DNA of 8,053 bases from the NCBI GenBank assembly GCA_003343815.1, contig QAKL01000109.1, forward strand, positions 1 to 8,053, given 5' to 3'. The stretch is from Clostridiales bacterium (GTDB lineage Bacteria > Bacillota > Peptococcia > Peptococcales > Peptococcaceae). The first letter of the stretch is position 1. Each line of letters starts with the position of its first letter. The translations under genes were made by a program, and so were the position numbers. A model generated the notes under the pieces. It did not search any database and was not told where the DNA came from. It saw only the letters and a list, made by a program, of their open reading frames with translations. Positions 1 through 5,555 of this stretch are shown piece by piece.

Positions 1-138
1 ATGAAAAAAGCTGCTTTTTTGCTTGCTCAGGCGTTTATTCTGCCACCACACGAGCGCCACTACCAGCCAAAAAAGCGGTGAAAACAGCATGTATACCATT
101 TGCCACAGGATATTTCCCGCCAGATTAAGCCAAATCAT
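1..138 (-). CDS. N-terminal fragment of a membrane protein (possibly PDZ/MinJ-like), cut by window edge
   Basis: Only the first 46 codons lie in the window; the frame stays open to base 1. It begins with ATG at 138, six bases after a good SD (GGAGG, 145-149) and 16 bases downstream of the preceding methyltransferase stop, so it is very likely the next gene of the same transcript. The visible peptide is strongly hydrophobic: a tryptophan-rich stretch at about residues 1-18, then a probable membrane segment at about 19-37 (MLFSPLFWLVVALVWW), followed by a basic stretch (NKRLSKQK) that suggests a cytoplasmic loop by the positive-inside rule. The hydrophobic-then-basic pattern recalls the N-termini of multi-pass PDZ proteins related to MinJ in Firmicutes, but this is from memory and weak. 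That it is a real gene is well supported; its function cannot be told from this fragment. Confidence 0.7.
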   Translation of the reverse strand, partial: MIWLNLAGNILWQMVYMLFSPLFWLVVALVWWQNKRLSKQKSSFFH

Positions 139-154
139 CAGCCACCTCCGCAGA

Positions 155-709
155 TTATTTTCCTAATAAACGATCGAAAACGATTGCCGCCGCCGAGCGC
201 ACCGACAAATGATTATACTCCCCCGCTCCTTGGATCGGGGGCAGACGATAATCGGCATTAGCCATGACTTCTTCGCTCAAGCCCCAGCCGGTGCCGAATA
301 AAATCAAATATGTTTCATCAGTTGCTAATTTCTGCCGCATCTCTTGATAGGGAATTTTCTCCGCACCGTCTTTGGCACTGGTAACGACGATTTGCGGCTT
401 TTCTCCGTTTTTTTTAGAAATATCGTCGATACACTCAGCGATACTGTCGACGCTTTGCACTAATTCCAGCGCTTTGGCGCGGTCGGGATTGTACTTTTTG
501 CCGTAGCCGTCCTGCCAAAACGAGAGAATATCCCGACAAAGCTCCTGCTGCTCCTTGTCAGGCTGAATCAAATAATAACCGTCCAAACCGTATGTCTGAG
601 CCGAGCGGGCTATATCGTGAATATCTAAATTAGTCACTGCCGTAGTGATGATCTCGCCTTTGCGGTTATATACCGGGTGATGAACTAATCCTGCATATAC
701 TTTCGCCAC
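155..709 (-). CDS. SPOUT-fold SAM-dependent RNA methyltransferase (TrmD-associated family)
   Basis: This 184-residue protein matches the family of small RNA methyltransferases encoded beside trmD in some Firmicutes, Thermotoga and deltaproteobacteria (Pfam Methyltrn_RNA_4, as I recall it). Such proteins should transfer a methyl group from S-adenosylmethionine to RNA; the target base is not known to me. Visible marks are the N-terminal AGLVHHPVYN (residues 6-15), TNLDIHDIARSAQTYGL (26-42), the loop LFGTGWGLSEEV (137-148), and a C-terminal SPOUT knot YNHLSVRSAAAIVFDRL (165-181). It starts at GTG (709). Its SD, AGGTGA at 714-719, overlaps the TAG stop of trmD, and the gap between the two genes is only eight bases, so translation is probably coupled. 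In Bacillus rplS (ribosomal protein L19) occupies this place. The family assignment is strong; the substrate is open. Confidence 0.88.
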   Translation of the reverse strand: MAKVYAGLVHHPVYNRKGEIITTAVTNLDIHDIARSAQTYGLDGYYLIQPDKEQQELCRDILSFWQDGYGKKYNPDRAKALELVQSVDSIAECIDDISKKNGEKPQIVVTSAKDGAEKIPYQEMRQKLATDETYLILFGTGWGLSEEVMANADYRLPPIQGAGEYNHLSVRSAAAIVFDRLLGK

Positions 710-717
710 AAGATCAC

Positions 718-1455
718 CTACATTTCTTCCTCAAGCTTAACCTCATCAAGCAAGCGTTTTTCTTCGGCATTGAGCTCATATTTCGCGAGTAAATCCGGGC
801 GGCGGAGCAGTGTGCGTCTTAGCGATTCTTTTTTGCGCCAGATACGGATCTGCTCATGGTGACCGTTTAAGAGTACCTCCGGCACTTCCATGCCCTCAAA
901 TTCGCGCGGTCTGGTGTACTGCGGATATTCCAATAAGCCTGTATAAAACGAATCATCCTCAAAAGAGGCTCGCTCTTTAATAACTCCAGGTATCAAGCGG
1001 CAGATCGTGTCGATCATCACCATCGCCGGCAGTTCGCCCCCTGTTAAAACATAATCGCCGATCGAATATTCTTTCGTCGCAAAATGGCGGATGCGCTCGT
1101 CATAGCCCTCGTAGTGTCCGCAGATAAACGCTAACTTTTTCTTTTGCGCCAACTCTCCGGCCGCCTCTTGATTAAATATCCTTCCCTGTGGCGTAACCAT
1201 GATGATTTCTAAATCCTCGTCGGCTAAATCGACATTGTCACGCAGCGCGGCGACGACCGGGTTAGGCTGCAAAACCATGCCCGCTCCGCCGCCGTAGGGC
1301 GTATCGTCGACGGCTTTGTGCTTATCGGTCGAGTAGTCGCGAAAATTTATTACGTCGATATCTAAAATACCTTTTTCGCGAGCCTTTCCTAAAAGGCTGG
1401 AATTAAGCGGACCGTCAAACATTTCCGGAAAGATCGTAAAAATTTTAATATCCAT
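718..1455 (-). CDS. trmD: tRNA (guanine-N1-)-methyltransferase TrmD
   Basis: TrmD methylates N1 of G37 next to the anticodon of tRNAs reading CNN/GNN-type codons, using S-adenosylmethionine, and so prevents +1 frameshifting. The 245-residue protein has normal length and all family motifs: the start MDIKIFTIFPEMF, YGGGAGMV (54-61), ICGHYEGYDERI (111-122) and SIGDYVLTGGELPAM (131-145), the last two forming the trefoil-knot cofactor site. Arg153 and Asp168 lie where the catalytic Arg154 and Asp169 of the E. coli enzyme are expected. The C-terminal helical domain (about 175-245), which binds tRNA, is complete. The ATG at 1455 has an ideal AGGAGG six bases upstream (1462-1467), and the TAG stop of rimM is built into that SD. 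It acts in the cytoplasm as a homodimer. The identification is secure. Confidence 0.98.
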   Translation of the reverse strand: MDIKIFTIFPEMFDGPLNSSLLGKAREKGILDIDVINFRDYSTDKHKAVDDTPYGGGAGMVLQPNPVVAALRDNVDLADEDLEIIMVTPQGRIFNQEAAGELAQKKKLAFICGHYEGYDERIRHFATKEYSIGDYVLTGGELPAMVMIDTICRLIPGVIKERASFEDDSFYTGLLEYPQYTRPREFEGMEVPEVLLNGHHEQIRIWRKKESLRRTLLRRPDLLAKYELNAEEKRLLDEVKLEEEM

Positions 1456-1465
1456 GACCGTCCTC

Positions 1466-1978
1466 CTAATCCAGTAAACCCTCTGGGATTTTGACCTGCA
1501 TTTCTTTTTTCTCCAAATTTACATCCAAAACCACTGATTTAATCGCCGGCAGGTAAATCTCCTCTCCTGCGGGAGTTTTGACGACATAGACATCGTTCGC
1601 CCCGGGCTGTAAGACCTCGGTCAATGTCCCGATAATCTTCTCGTCCTCGACGACCGTCAAGCCCTCTAACTGAAAGATAAAATATCTCCCCTCTGGCAGT
1701 TTGATCGCATCCTCTGGCCGCACGCAAATATAGTGTCCTTTGATTTTTTCCGCCTGAGTGCGGTCGGTGATTTCTTTCGCGCTTAAAAGGACGTAATCTT
1801 GATGCGTGCGGGCAGCAGTACAATTTAATTCCTCATAGCTGCCCTGGAATTTCTCCCAGTAAAATTTCTTTAGCTTTTTAAAGCGGTTAATATCGTCGGT
1901 CAAGGGAGTAACTTTCATCTCTCCGTTAATCCCGTGGCAATTGCTCACCAGACCGATTCTAATCATTTCATTCGGCAT
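1466..1978 (-). CDS. rimM: 16S rRNA processing / 30S maturation factor RimM
   Basis: RimM binds the 30S head and ribosomal protein S19 and assists late 16S rRNA processing. The 170-residue protein has the two expected domains. The N-terminal beta-barrel starts with IRIGLVSNCHGINGEMKV (6-23), a variant of the usual IGKIVxPHGIRGEVKV, and the second half is a PRC-barrel domain with ANDVYVVK (127-134), EIYLPAIKSVVLDVN (140-154) and the family ending IPEGLLD. The central Arg of the usual HGIRGE motif is Asn here, which is a modest deviation. The ATG at 1978 overlaps the last 11 bases of ylqD (the two frames share CATGCCGAATGA). Only a weak SD (GAGA) is visible upstream, so translation is probably coupled to ylqD. 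The next in-frame ATG (1966) has no SD. It lies in the normal position before trmD. Confidence 0.96.
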   Translation of the reverse strand: MPNEMIRIGLVSNCHGINGEMKVTPLTDDINRFKKLKKFYWEKFQGSYEELNCTAARTHQDYVLLSAKEITDRTQAEKIKGHYICVRPEDAIKLPEGRYFIFQLEGLTVVEDEKIIGTLTEVLQPGANDVYVVKTPAGEEIYLPAIKSVVLDVNLEKKEMQVKIPEGLLD

Positions 1979-2378
1979 GGTTGATCTCGATTACTTTATC
2001 GCCTCGGATAACTACTTCGACATTGGTTGAGCCGAAATCATCGCCGACTTTTAATTCCTGAATAAAGTTAGCCTCGCCTGCGTCCACTCTACTGCCGTCC
2101 TCTAAATCCAAAATTGCTTTGATCGACGAAGTCAGCTGATCTTTATAAACGGCAATTTTTTCTCTCTCAGCGTTAAATTGACGGCGCACCTGCTCTACCT
2201 GCGGATGAGCTTTCAAAGTAAGCTCGGTAATGGTTTTATTCATATTTTTATCAAAATTAGCCAGTTCATCGTCCACTTTGGCAATCGCATTTTGCAATTC
2301 CTTGCTGGCTTTTTGTTTGTATTCGTCGTCCACGACTTGTTTTAATGTTACTTTTCCTAAAATTTTAATACTCTCCAT
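1968..2378 (-). CDS. ylqD: YlqD family coiled-coil protein
   Basis: This 136-residue protein occupies the ylqD position between khpA and rimM and has the layout of that family. It starts with a short beta-like segment (MESIKILGKVTLKQVV, 1-16). A long charged helix, probably coiled coil, spans about residues 18-88. The C-terminal part is a small beta-rich domain (about 90-133) with LEDGSRVDAGE (92-102), VKVGDDF-like LKVGDDF (109-115) and EVVIRGDKVIEI (121-132). No enzymatic motif is visible, and the family has no established function that I know of. I chose the ATG at 2378 because a strong GGGAGG (2387-2392) lies eight bases upstream; extending the frame to 2456 would run through an intrinsic terminator. 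The stop overlaps the start of rimM. Its linkage to RimM and TrmD suggests a role near ribosome or tRNA maturation, by context only. Confidence 0.85.
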   Translation of the reverse strand: MESIKILGKVTLKQVVDDEYKQKASKELQNAIAKVDDELANFDKNMNKTITELTLKAHPQVEQVRRQFNAEREKIAVYKDQLTSSIKAILDLEDGSRVDAGEANFIQELKVGDDFGSTNVEVVIRGDKVIEINHAE

Positions 2379-2386
2379 GAATAATT

Positions 2387-2392
2387 CCTCCC
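2387..2392 (-). promoter_or_regulatory. ribosome binding site fixing the ylqD start
   Basis: GGGAGG on the minus strand lies eight bases before ATG 2378. It sits just downstream of the terminator at 2427-2453, so translation of ylqD starts in the short leader after that hairpin rather than within it. Confidence 0.8.
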
Positions 2393-2426
2393 TTTTTTCA
2401 TATTTCTGTCGAAAATGCCTGATAGT

Positions 2427-2453
2427 AAAAAAAGAGGCCGTAGCCTCTTTTTT
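2427..2453 (-). terminator. intrinsic terminator inside the operon, between khpA and ylqD
   Basis: Read on the minus strand, AAAAAA-GAGGC-TACG-GCCTC-TTTTTTT forms a perfect stem: five GC-rich pairs plus the A/T runs, closed by a four-base loop and followed by seven T. The structure is almost symmetric, so it could also act on the plus strand, but no plus-strand gene leads into it. It lies 18 bases after the khpA stop (2471) and about 50 bases before the ylqD start. It should divide the ylxM-ffh-rpsP-khpA transcript from ylqD-rimM-trmD, or work as a leaky attenuator. Confidence 0.85.
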
Positions 2454-2470
2454 CATAGGCCCAGCGGACC

Positions 2471-2698
2471 TTATATAATCTCTACAGTTACTCTTTCGCC
2501 TTTTTTGATCGCTGCGGCTTTAACCACCGTGCGAATAGCCTTGGCGATGCGGCCTTGCTTGCCGATGACTTTGCCCATATCCTCCTGCGCCACGCTCAAG
2601 CGGATGACGGTTTCTCCGTCCTCAACTGCCGAGTTTACCTGCACGCTCTCCGGATGATCGACCAAAGCCTTGACCAGATTTTCTACTAAGGTTTCCAC
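2471..2698 (-). CDS. khpA: KH-domain RNA-binding protein KhpA (YlqC)
   Basis: KhpA is a single-KH-domain RNA-binding protein. In streptococci it partners with KhpB (Jag/EloR) to influence cell elongation and division, and in other Firmicutes it binds many small and messenger RNAs. The 75-residue length is typical. The signature EDMGKVIGKQGRIAKAIRTV (39-58) contains the KH GxxG loop as GKQG (46-49), which contacts the RNA backbone. The N-terminal helix ENLVKALVDHPE (6-17) and the final strand RVTVEII (69-75) complete the small fold. Translation starts at GTG (2698) with GGGAGG seven bases upstream (2706-2711); that SD directly abuts the TAA stop of rpsP. A strong terminator follows, so khpA is probably the last highly expressed gene of the proximal half of the cluster. 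The identification is secure. Confidence 0.96.
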   Translation of the reverse strand: METLVENLVKALVDHPESVQVNSAVEDGETVIRLSVAQEDMGKVIGKQGRIAKAIRTVVKAAAIKKGERVTVEII

Positions 2699-2711
2699 TT
2701 GGTTTCCTCCC

Positions 2712-2954
2712 TTATTTTACACCTGCTTGTTTAAACAAGCTTCTGACGGTATCGGAAGGCTGTGCACCTGTACCTAACCATTTTTTTGCTTTCTCGGCAT
2801 CAATAGAGATGCTGGCAGGATTGGTGGTCGGGTTGTAGGTACCAATTTCGTCAATAAATGCACCATCTCTCGGCGCACGGGAATCAGCTACTACTATACG
2901 ATAAAAAGGAGCTTTTTTCGCACCCATTCTCTTCAATCTGATTTTAGTTGCCAC
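2712..2954 (-). CDS. rpsP: 30S ribosomal protein S16
   Basis: S16 is a small-subunit protein that binds 16S rRNA early in 30S assembly. The 80-residue length is normal for a Firmicute S16. The family signature IRLKRMGAKKAPFYRIVVAD (5-24) is followed by SRAPRDGAFIDEIGTYNP (25-42), both almost invariant in bacteria. The C-terminal half carries the expected helix and tail, AEKAKKWLGTGAQPSDTV (53-70). The start is GTG at 2954 with an exceptionally complete SD, AAGGAGGTGA, six bases upstream, consistent with high expression. It sits between ffh (45 bases upstream) and khpA, the standard order. I saw no terminator or clear promoter in the ffh-rpsP gap. Confidence 0.98.
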   Translation of the reverse strand: MATKIRLKRMGAKKAPFYRIVVADSRAPRDGAFIDEIGTYNPTTNPASISIDAEKAKKWLGTGAQPSDTVRSLFKQAGVK

Positions 2955-2960
2955 GATAAT

Positions 2961-2970
2961 TCACCTCCTT
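2961..2970 (-). promoter_or_regulatory. near-full-length Shine-Dalgarno sequence of rpsP
   Basis: AAGGAGGTGA on the minus strand pairs with ten consecutive bases of the usual 16S rRNA 3' end and lies six bases before the GTG start at 2954. It is the strongest ribosome binding site in the window and compensates for the non-ATG start of an abundant ribosomal protein. Confidence 0.85.
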
Positions 2971-2999
2971 AACGAAATATTATTCTAAAAAATTATTTA

Positions 3000-4340
3000 T
3001 TACATGAAAGGCAGTTTAAAACCTTTTTTCATCTTTTTGGGATCAGTCGGCATTTTGGAAAATTGCTTCATAAGACTCTGCGCTTGCTCGTACTGTTTGA
3101 GCAGGCGGTTGACATCCTGCACTTTAGTGCCGCTGCCTAATGCGATACGGCGGCGTCTGCTGCCGTTAATGAGCTTGGGATTGCGTCTTTCCTGTGGAGT
3201 CATCGAGCGGATGATTGCCTTCACATGATCCATTTCTTTCGGGTCGATTTTAACATCCTTAAGCTTGGATTTCATGCCGGGCATCATCTCGAGCATTCCC
3301 TCTAATGAGCCCATATTTTGCATCTGTTCCATCTGCGCCAAATAATCGTCGAATGTAAACTCAGCTTTGAGCATTTTTTTCGACATTTCCTCAGCCTGAG
3401 CTTGGTTGATATTTTCCTGCGCCTTATCAATTAAGGTCAAAATATCGCCCATACCGAGGATTCTGCCTGCCATACGATCGGGATAAAACGGCTCGAGCGC
3501 GTCCATTTTTTCGCCCATCCCGGCAAATTTAATCGGCTTACCGGTGATAGATTTGACGGATAATGCTGCGCCTCCTCTGGTATCGCCGTCTAATTTGGTC
3601 AAAATCACACCCGTGATTTCCAACAAGTCATTGAAACTCTGAGCGACATTAACCGCATCCTGACCGGTCATCGAGTCGACTACCAAAAGGATCTCCTGCG
3701 GATTCACCGCTTCTTTTATCTGCCGCAGCTCCTCCATCAGCGCCTCGTCAATGTGAAGCCGTCCTGCCGTATCTAAAATAACCACGTCGTTGCCGTAGCG
3801 GTTGGCATGTTCAACGGCTTGTTTAGCAATTACAACCGGCGACTCTTTATCGCCTAATGAAAACACCGGGACTTCCAACTGTTTTCCCAAGACTTCTAAT
3901 TGGTTAATCGCCGCAGGGCGGTAAACGTCGCAGGCTGCCAACAGCGGGCGTTTATTCTGCTTTTTCAGCAATCTGGCTAATTTACCCGTAGTTGTCGTTT
4001 TACCGCTGCCCTGCAAGCCCACCATCATGATAACTGTCGGCGGTTTGGAGGAAAAGGTGAGCTTCGCCATTTCTCCACCCAAAAGCTCGGTTAACTCCTC
4101 GCGCACTATTTTGATAATCTGCTGCCCCGGCGTCAAGCTCTCCATGACCTCGCTGCCCAAAGCACGCTCGTTAATTTTTTCGGTAAATTGTTTTACTACT
4201 TTATAGTTGACATCGGCCTCCAAGAGAGCGACTTTTACTTCTCTGGTTACCGCTTTTAAATCTTTTTCGCTGATTTTGCCCTGTCCGCGCAGCTTTTTGG
4301 TAATACTCTGCAACTTATCTCCCAAGCTGTCAAATGCCAC
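3000..4340 (-). CDS. ffh: signal recognition particle protein Ffh (SRP54)
   Basis: Ffh is the GTPase of the signal recognition particle. With the SRP RNA it binds signal sequences emerging from the ribosome and delivers the complex to FtsY at the membrane. The 446-residue protein is full length. It shows the N domain (about 1-90, with ALLEADVN at 38-45) and the G domain with P-loop GLQGSGKTTTTGKLA (108-122), DVYRPAA (138-144), DTAGR (190-194) and TKLDGDTRGGAALS (248-261). The methionine-rich M domain (about 328-430) carries MPGMKSKLKD (353-362) and the RNA-binding SRRRRIALGSGT (394-405), and the tail ends KKGFKLPFM. It starts at GTG 4340; its AGGAGG (4348-4353) lies in the last codons of ylxM, two bases separate the two genes, and translation is probably coupled. 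ftsY is not next to it in this window. Confidence 0.99.
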   Translation of the reverse strand: MAFDSLGDKLQSITKKLRGQGKISEKDLKAVTREVKVALLEADVNYKVVKQFTEKINERALGSEVMESLTPGQQIIKIVREELTELLGGEMAKLTFSSKPPTVIMMVGLQGSGKTTTTGKLARLLKKQNKRPLLAACDVYRPAAINQLEVLGKQLEVPVFSLGDKESPVVIAKQAVEHANRYGNDVVILDTAGRLHIDEALMEELRQIKEAVNPQEILLVVDSMTGQDAVNVAQSFNDLLEITGVILTKLDGDTRGGAALSVKSITGKPIKFAGMGEKMDALEPFYPDRMAGRILGMGDILTLIDKAQENINQAQAEEMSKKMLKAEFTFDDYLAQMEQMQNMGSLEGMLEMMPGMKSKLKDVKIDPKEMDHVKAIIRSMTPQERRNPKLINGSRRRRIALGSGTKVQDVNRLLKQYEQAQSLMKQFSKMPTDPKKMKKGFKLPFM

Positions 4341-4342
4341 TC

Positions 4343-4696
4343 TTATTCCTCCTCTGTCCGATCTAGTCTCTCTATAATCTCGCCAATTTCACGCTTGAGC
4401 GTGCAGTCCTCGGCTTTATCTATCTTATCTTTTAAAAGTTCCCACGCATTGCGGCGCTTCATCTCTTTTTTGGCTAAAAAAAGCTTGTTTTCGTATTCCT
4501 CTAAGATATGTTCGCTGCGTTTCAGCGTATCATATACCGCCTGGCGGGAAATCTCCAGTTCCTCAGCGATCTCGCCGATCGAGTAATCATTTTGGTAATA
4601 TAAATCAAAAATATTCCGCTGTTTTTCAGTTAATAATCCACCGTATAAATCATACAGCACGATATTTCGCTGCCTTTTTTCCAAAATTTCATCCAT
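4343..4696 (-). CDS. ylxM: YlxM family helix-turn-helix protein (UPF0122), SRP-associated
   Basis: This 117-residue protein belongs to the YlxM family, encoded directly before ffh in many Firmicutes and reported in streptococci to interact with SRP components. It has a sigma-70 region 4-like helix-turn-helix: LTEKQRNIFDLYYQNDYS (22-39), then GEIAEELEISRQAVYDTLKR (41-60), the recognition helix being the second part. A charged helical tail (about 64-117) follows. I place the start at ATG 4696, six bases after GAGGTG (4703-4708). A GTG nine bases further upstream lies inside that SD and cannot be served by it. It is the first gene after the consensus promoter at 4736-4764. Whether it binds DNA, or only uses the fold for protein contacts in the SRP pathway, is not settled by sequence. 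Confidence 0.93.
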   Translation of the reverse strand: MDEILEKRQRNIVLYDLYGGLLTEKQRNIFDLYYQNDYSIGEIAEELEISRQAVYDTLKRSEHILEEYENKLFLAKKEMKRRNAWELLKDKIDKAEDCTLKREIGEIIERLDRTEEE

Positions 4697-4702
4697 ATTT
4701 TT

Positions 4703-4708
4703 CACCTC
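4703..4708 (-). promoter_or_regulatory. ribosome binding site deciding the ylxM start
   Basis: GAGGTG on the minus strand lies six bases before ATG 4696. Its last three bases form an in-frame GTG that would otherwise add three residues. The same GAGGTGA arrangement with the same spacing precedes mreB, where the GTG-within-SD trap recurs. Confidence 0.75.
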
Positions 4709-4735
4709 AGGCAGTCTTTCAGCATTACCTTTGGT

Positions 4736-4764
4736 ATTATAGCATAAGAAAAAATGCTTGTCAA
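4736..4764 (-). promoter_or_regulatory. perfect consensus SigA-type promoter of the ylxM-ffh operon
   Basis: On the minus strand the -35 is TTGACA (4764-4759), the spacer is exactly 17 bases, and the -10 is TATAAT (4741-4736) preceded by TGC, an extended -10. Both hexamers match the housekeeping consensus at all six positions. Transcription should start near 4729, giving a leader of about 33 bases before the ylxM ATG. The -35 lies within the 3' arm of the upstream gene's terminator hairpin. Confidence 0.92.
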
Positions 4765-4783
4765 GCTTATATACTTGACAAGC
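4749..4783 (-). terminator. intrinsic terminator of the lipoprotein gene, overlapping the ylxM -35
   Basis: The arms GCTTGTCAAG and CTTGACAAGC (plus-strand positions 4756-4765 and 4774-4783) are perfect 10-base complements around an 8-base loop. On the minus strand the stem is followed after one A by six T (4754-4749). It lies 31 bases after the lipoprotein stop. Its 3' arm on the minus strand contains the TTGACA of the next promoter and its T-tract lies in that promoter's spacer. Confidence 0.85.
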
Positions 4784-4814
4784 GTGAAAAATTTTTTCTA
4801 TCGCTTAAATTTAA

Positions 4815-5483
4815 TTAAGCATTTGCCGCAGACATATCCGCCTCACTGTTATCATACGTTTCCACCCACAAAAGCTTCTGCCCCTTGCGCGAAAAGGTGA
4901 GCATCATCATATAATCGCTGCTCGTCACAAAGCGCAAAGCATAGTAGCTGTTAGCGACAAATTCCAACGCCGCATAGCCGTCCTCGTTCGGTCCGTAGAC
5001 ATACTGCCACTCGGCGCGGCGCAGTGTAGCGTCCTCCGCAGGCACCGCCGCCAAAAATTCCGTTAAAGCATCGCCTATGCCTAACCCGCGCAAGATAGGC
5101 TCCTCAATCACGATGCCGTAGGGGCCGTTTTCCTCCTCAGTGTCTTGGATACTTAAATTTTTCAAAATATATGCTCCGTCGCTATTTTTGACAAAACTGT
5201 AGAAAATGCCGTCTTTTAAAAACGACTTATAATCCTCCGAGCCGCTTGTATATTCCAAGACATCATTATCGCAGACAGCTTTCACCATATCATAATCCAT
5301 ACCGAAAAAGACGCCGTTAGGCAAAATAAACTCCCAATCCTGCACAGGTGTCTCGGCAGAAATTTCCGTTTTTTCCGGCAAGGGAAACTCGGCAATTTTC
5401 TCCTCTATCGTTTTTTCCCGCCCGCAGCCGAAAAGCGCCGTGCAAAAGCATATCAATAAAAGCACGCTGATTTTTCTTTTCAT
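4815..5483 (-). CDS. predicted lipoprotein of unknown function
   Basis: I do not recognise this 222-residue protein as a named family. Its N-terminus is a lipoprotein signal: basic MKRK, the hydrophobic core ISVLLLICFCTALF (5-18), and the lipobox LFGC with the lipidated Cys at residue 20, so it should be exported and anchored to the outer face of the cytoplasmic membrane. A charged linker (about 21-45) leads to a mainly beta, acidic and aromatic-rich domain. Two stretches look alike: LPNGVFFGMDYDMVKAVC (near 55-72) and ILRGLGIGDALTEFLAAVP (near 130-148). Each has a Gly-x-x-(hydrophobic/Asp) turn followed by a short helix, as in SmpA/BLIP-like repeats; this is inference. The start follows GGGAGG (5491-5496) at seven bases; ATG 5486, one codon earlier, is the alternative. 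The promoter at 5508-5536 and terminator at 4749-4783 make it monocistronic. Confidence 0.85.
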   Translation of the reverse strand: MKRKISVLLLICFCTALFGCGREKTIEEKIAEFPLPEKTEISAETPVQDWEFILPNGVFFGMDYDMVKAVCDNDVLEYTSGSEDYKSFLKDGIFYSFVKNSDGAYILKNLSIQDTEEENGPYGIVIEEPILRGLGIGDALTEFLAAVPAEDATLRRAEWQYVYGPNEDGYAALEFVANSYYALRFVTSSDYMMMLTFSRKGQKLLWVETYDNSEADMSAANA

Positions 5484-5490
5484 CATAATC

Positions 5491-5496
5491 CCTCCC
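5491..5496 (-). promoter_or_regulatory. ribosome binding site of the lipoprotein gene
   Basis: GGGAGG on the minus strand lies seven bases before ATG 5483 and four before ATG 5486. It rules out a longer reading frame reaching 5561, whose extra residues would be encoded across the promoter. Confidence 0.75.
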
Positions 5497-5507
5497 TTTT
5501 CATTTTC

Positions 5508-5536
5508 AGCATAGCAAATGCGCGATATCCTGTCAA
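5508..5536 (-). promoter_or_regulatory. SigA-type promoter of the lipoprotein gene
   Basis: On the minus strand the -35 is TTGACA (5536-5531), the spacer 17 bases, and the -10 TATGCT (5513-5508) with a preceding TGC extended element. The -35 is perfect and the -10 matches four of six. The expected start near 5501 gives a very short leader of about 15 bases containing the SD. Confidence 0.8.
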
Positions 5537-5555
5537 GATTTCCCGCGCAAATTTC

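Noticed and set aside
4..20. Palindrome AAAAAAGC-T-GCTTTTTT resembling a terminator near the left edge.
   Set aside because: It lies in the coding frame of the membrane-protein fragment, and a one-base loop cannot form as such; with a larger loop the GC stem is lost.
1539..1823. Second minus-strand frame inside rimM.
   Set aside because: The translation is Arg-rich with no family likeness, while the overlapping frame is clearly RimM.
2379..2456. N-terminal extension of ylqD to 2456.
   Set aside because: The extra residues would be encoded by the terminator hairpin, while ATG 2378 has a strong SD and matches the expected family start.
4697..4814. Small RNA gene such as the SRP RNA near ffh.
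   Set aside because: The gap is fully explained by terminator, promoter and SD, and no SRP-RNA-like GGAA tetraloop helix is present.
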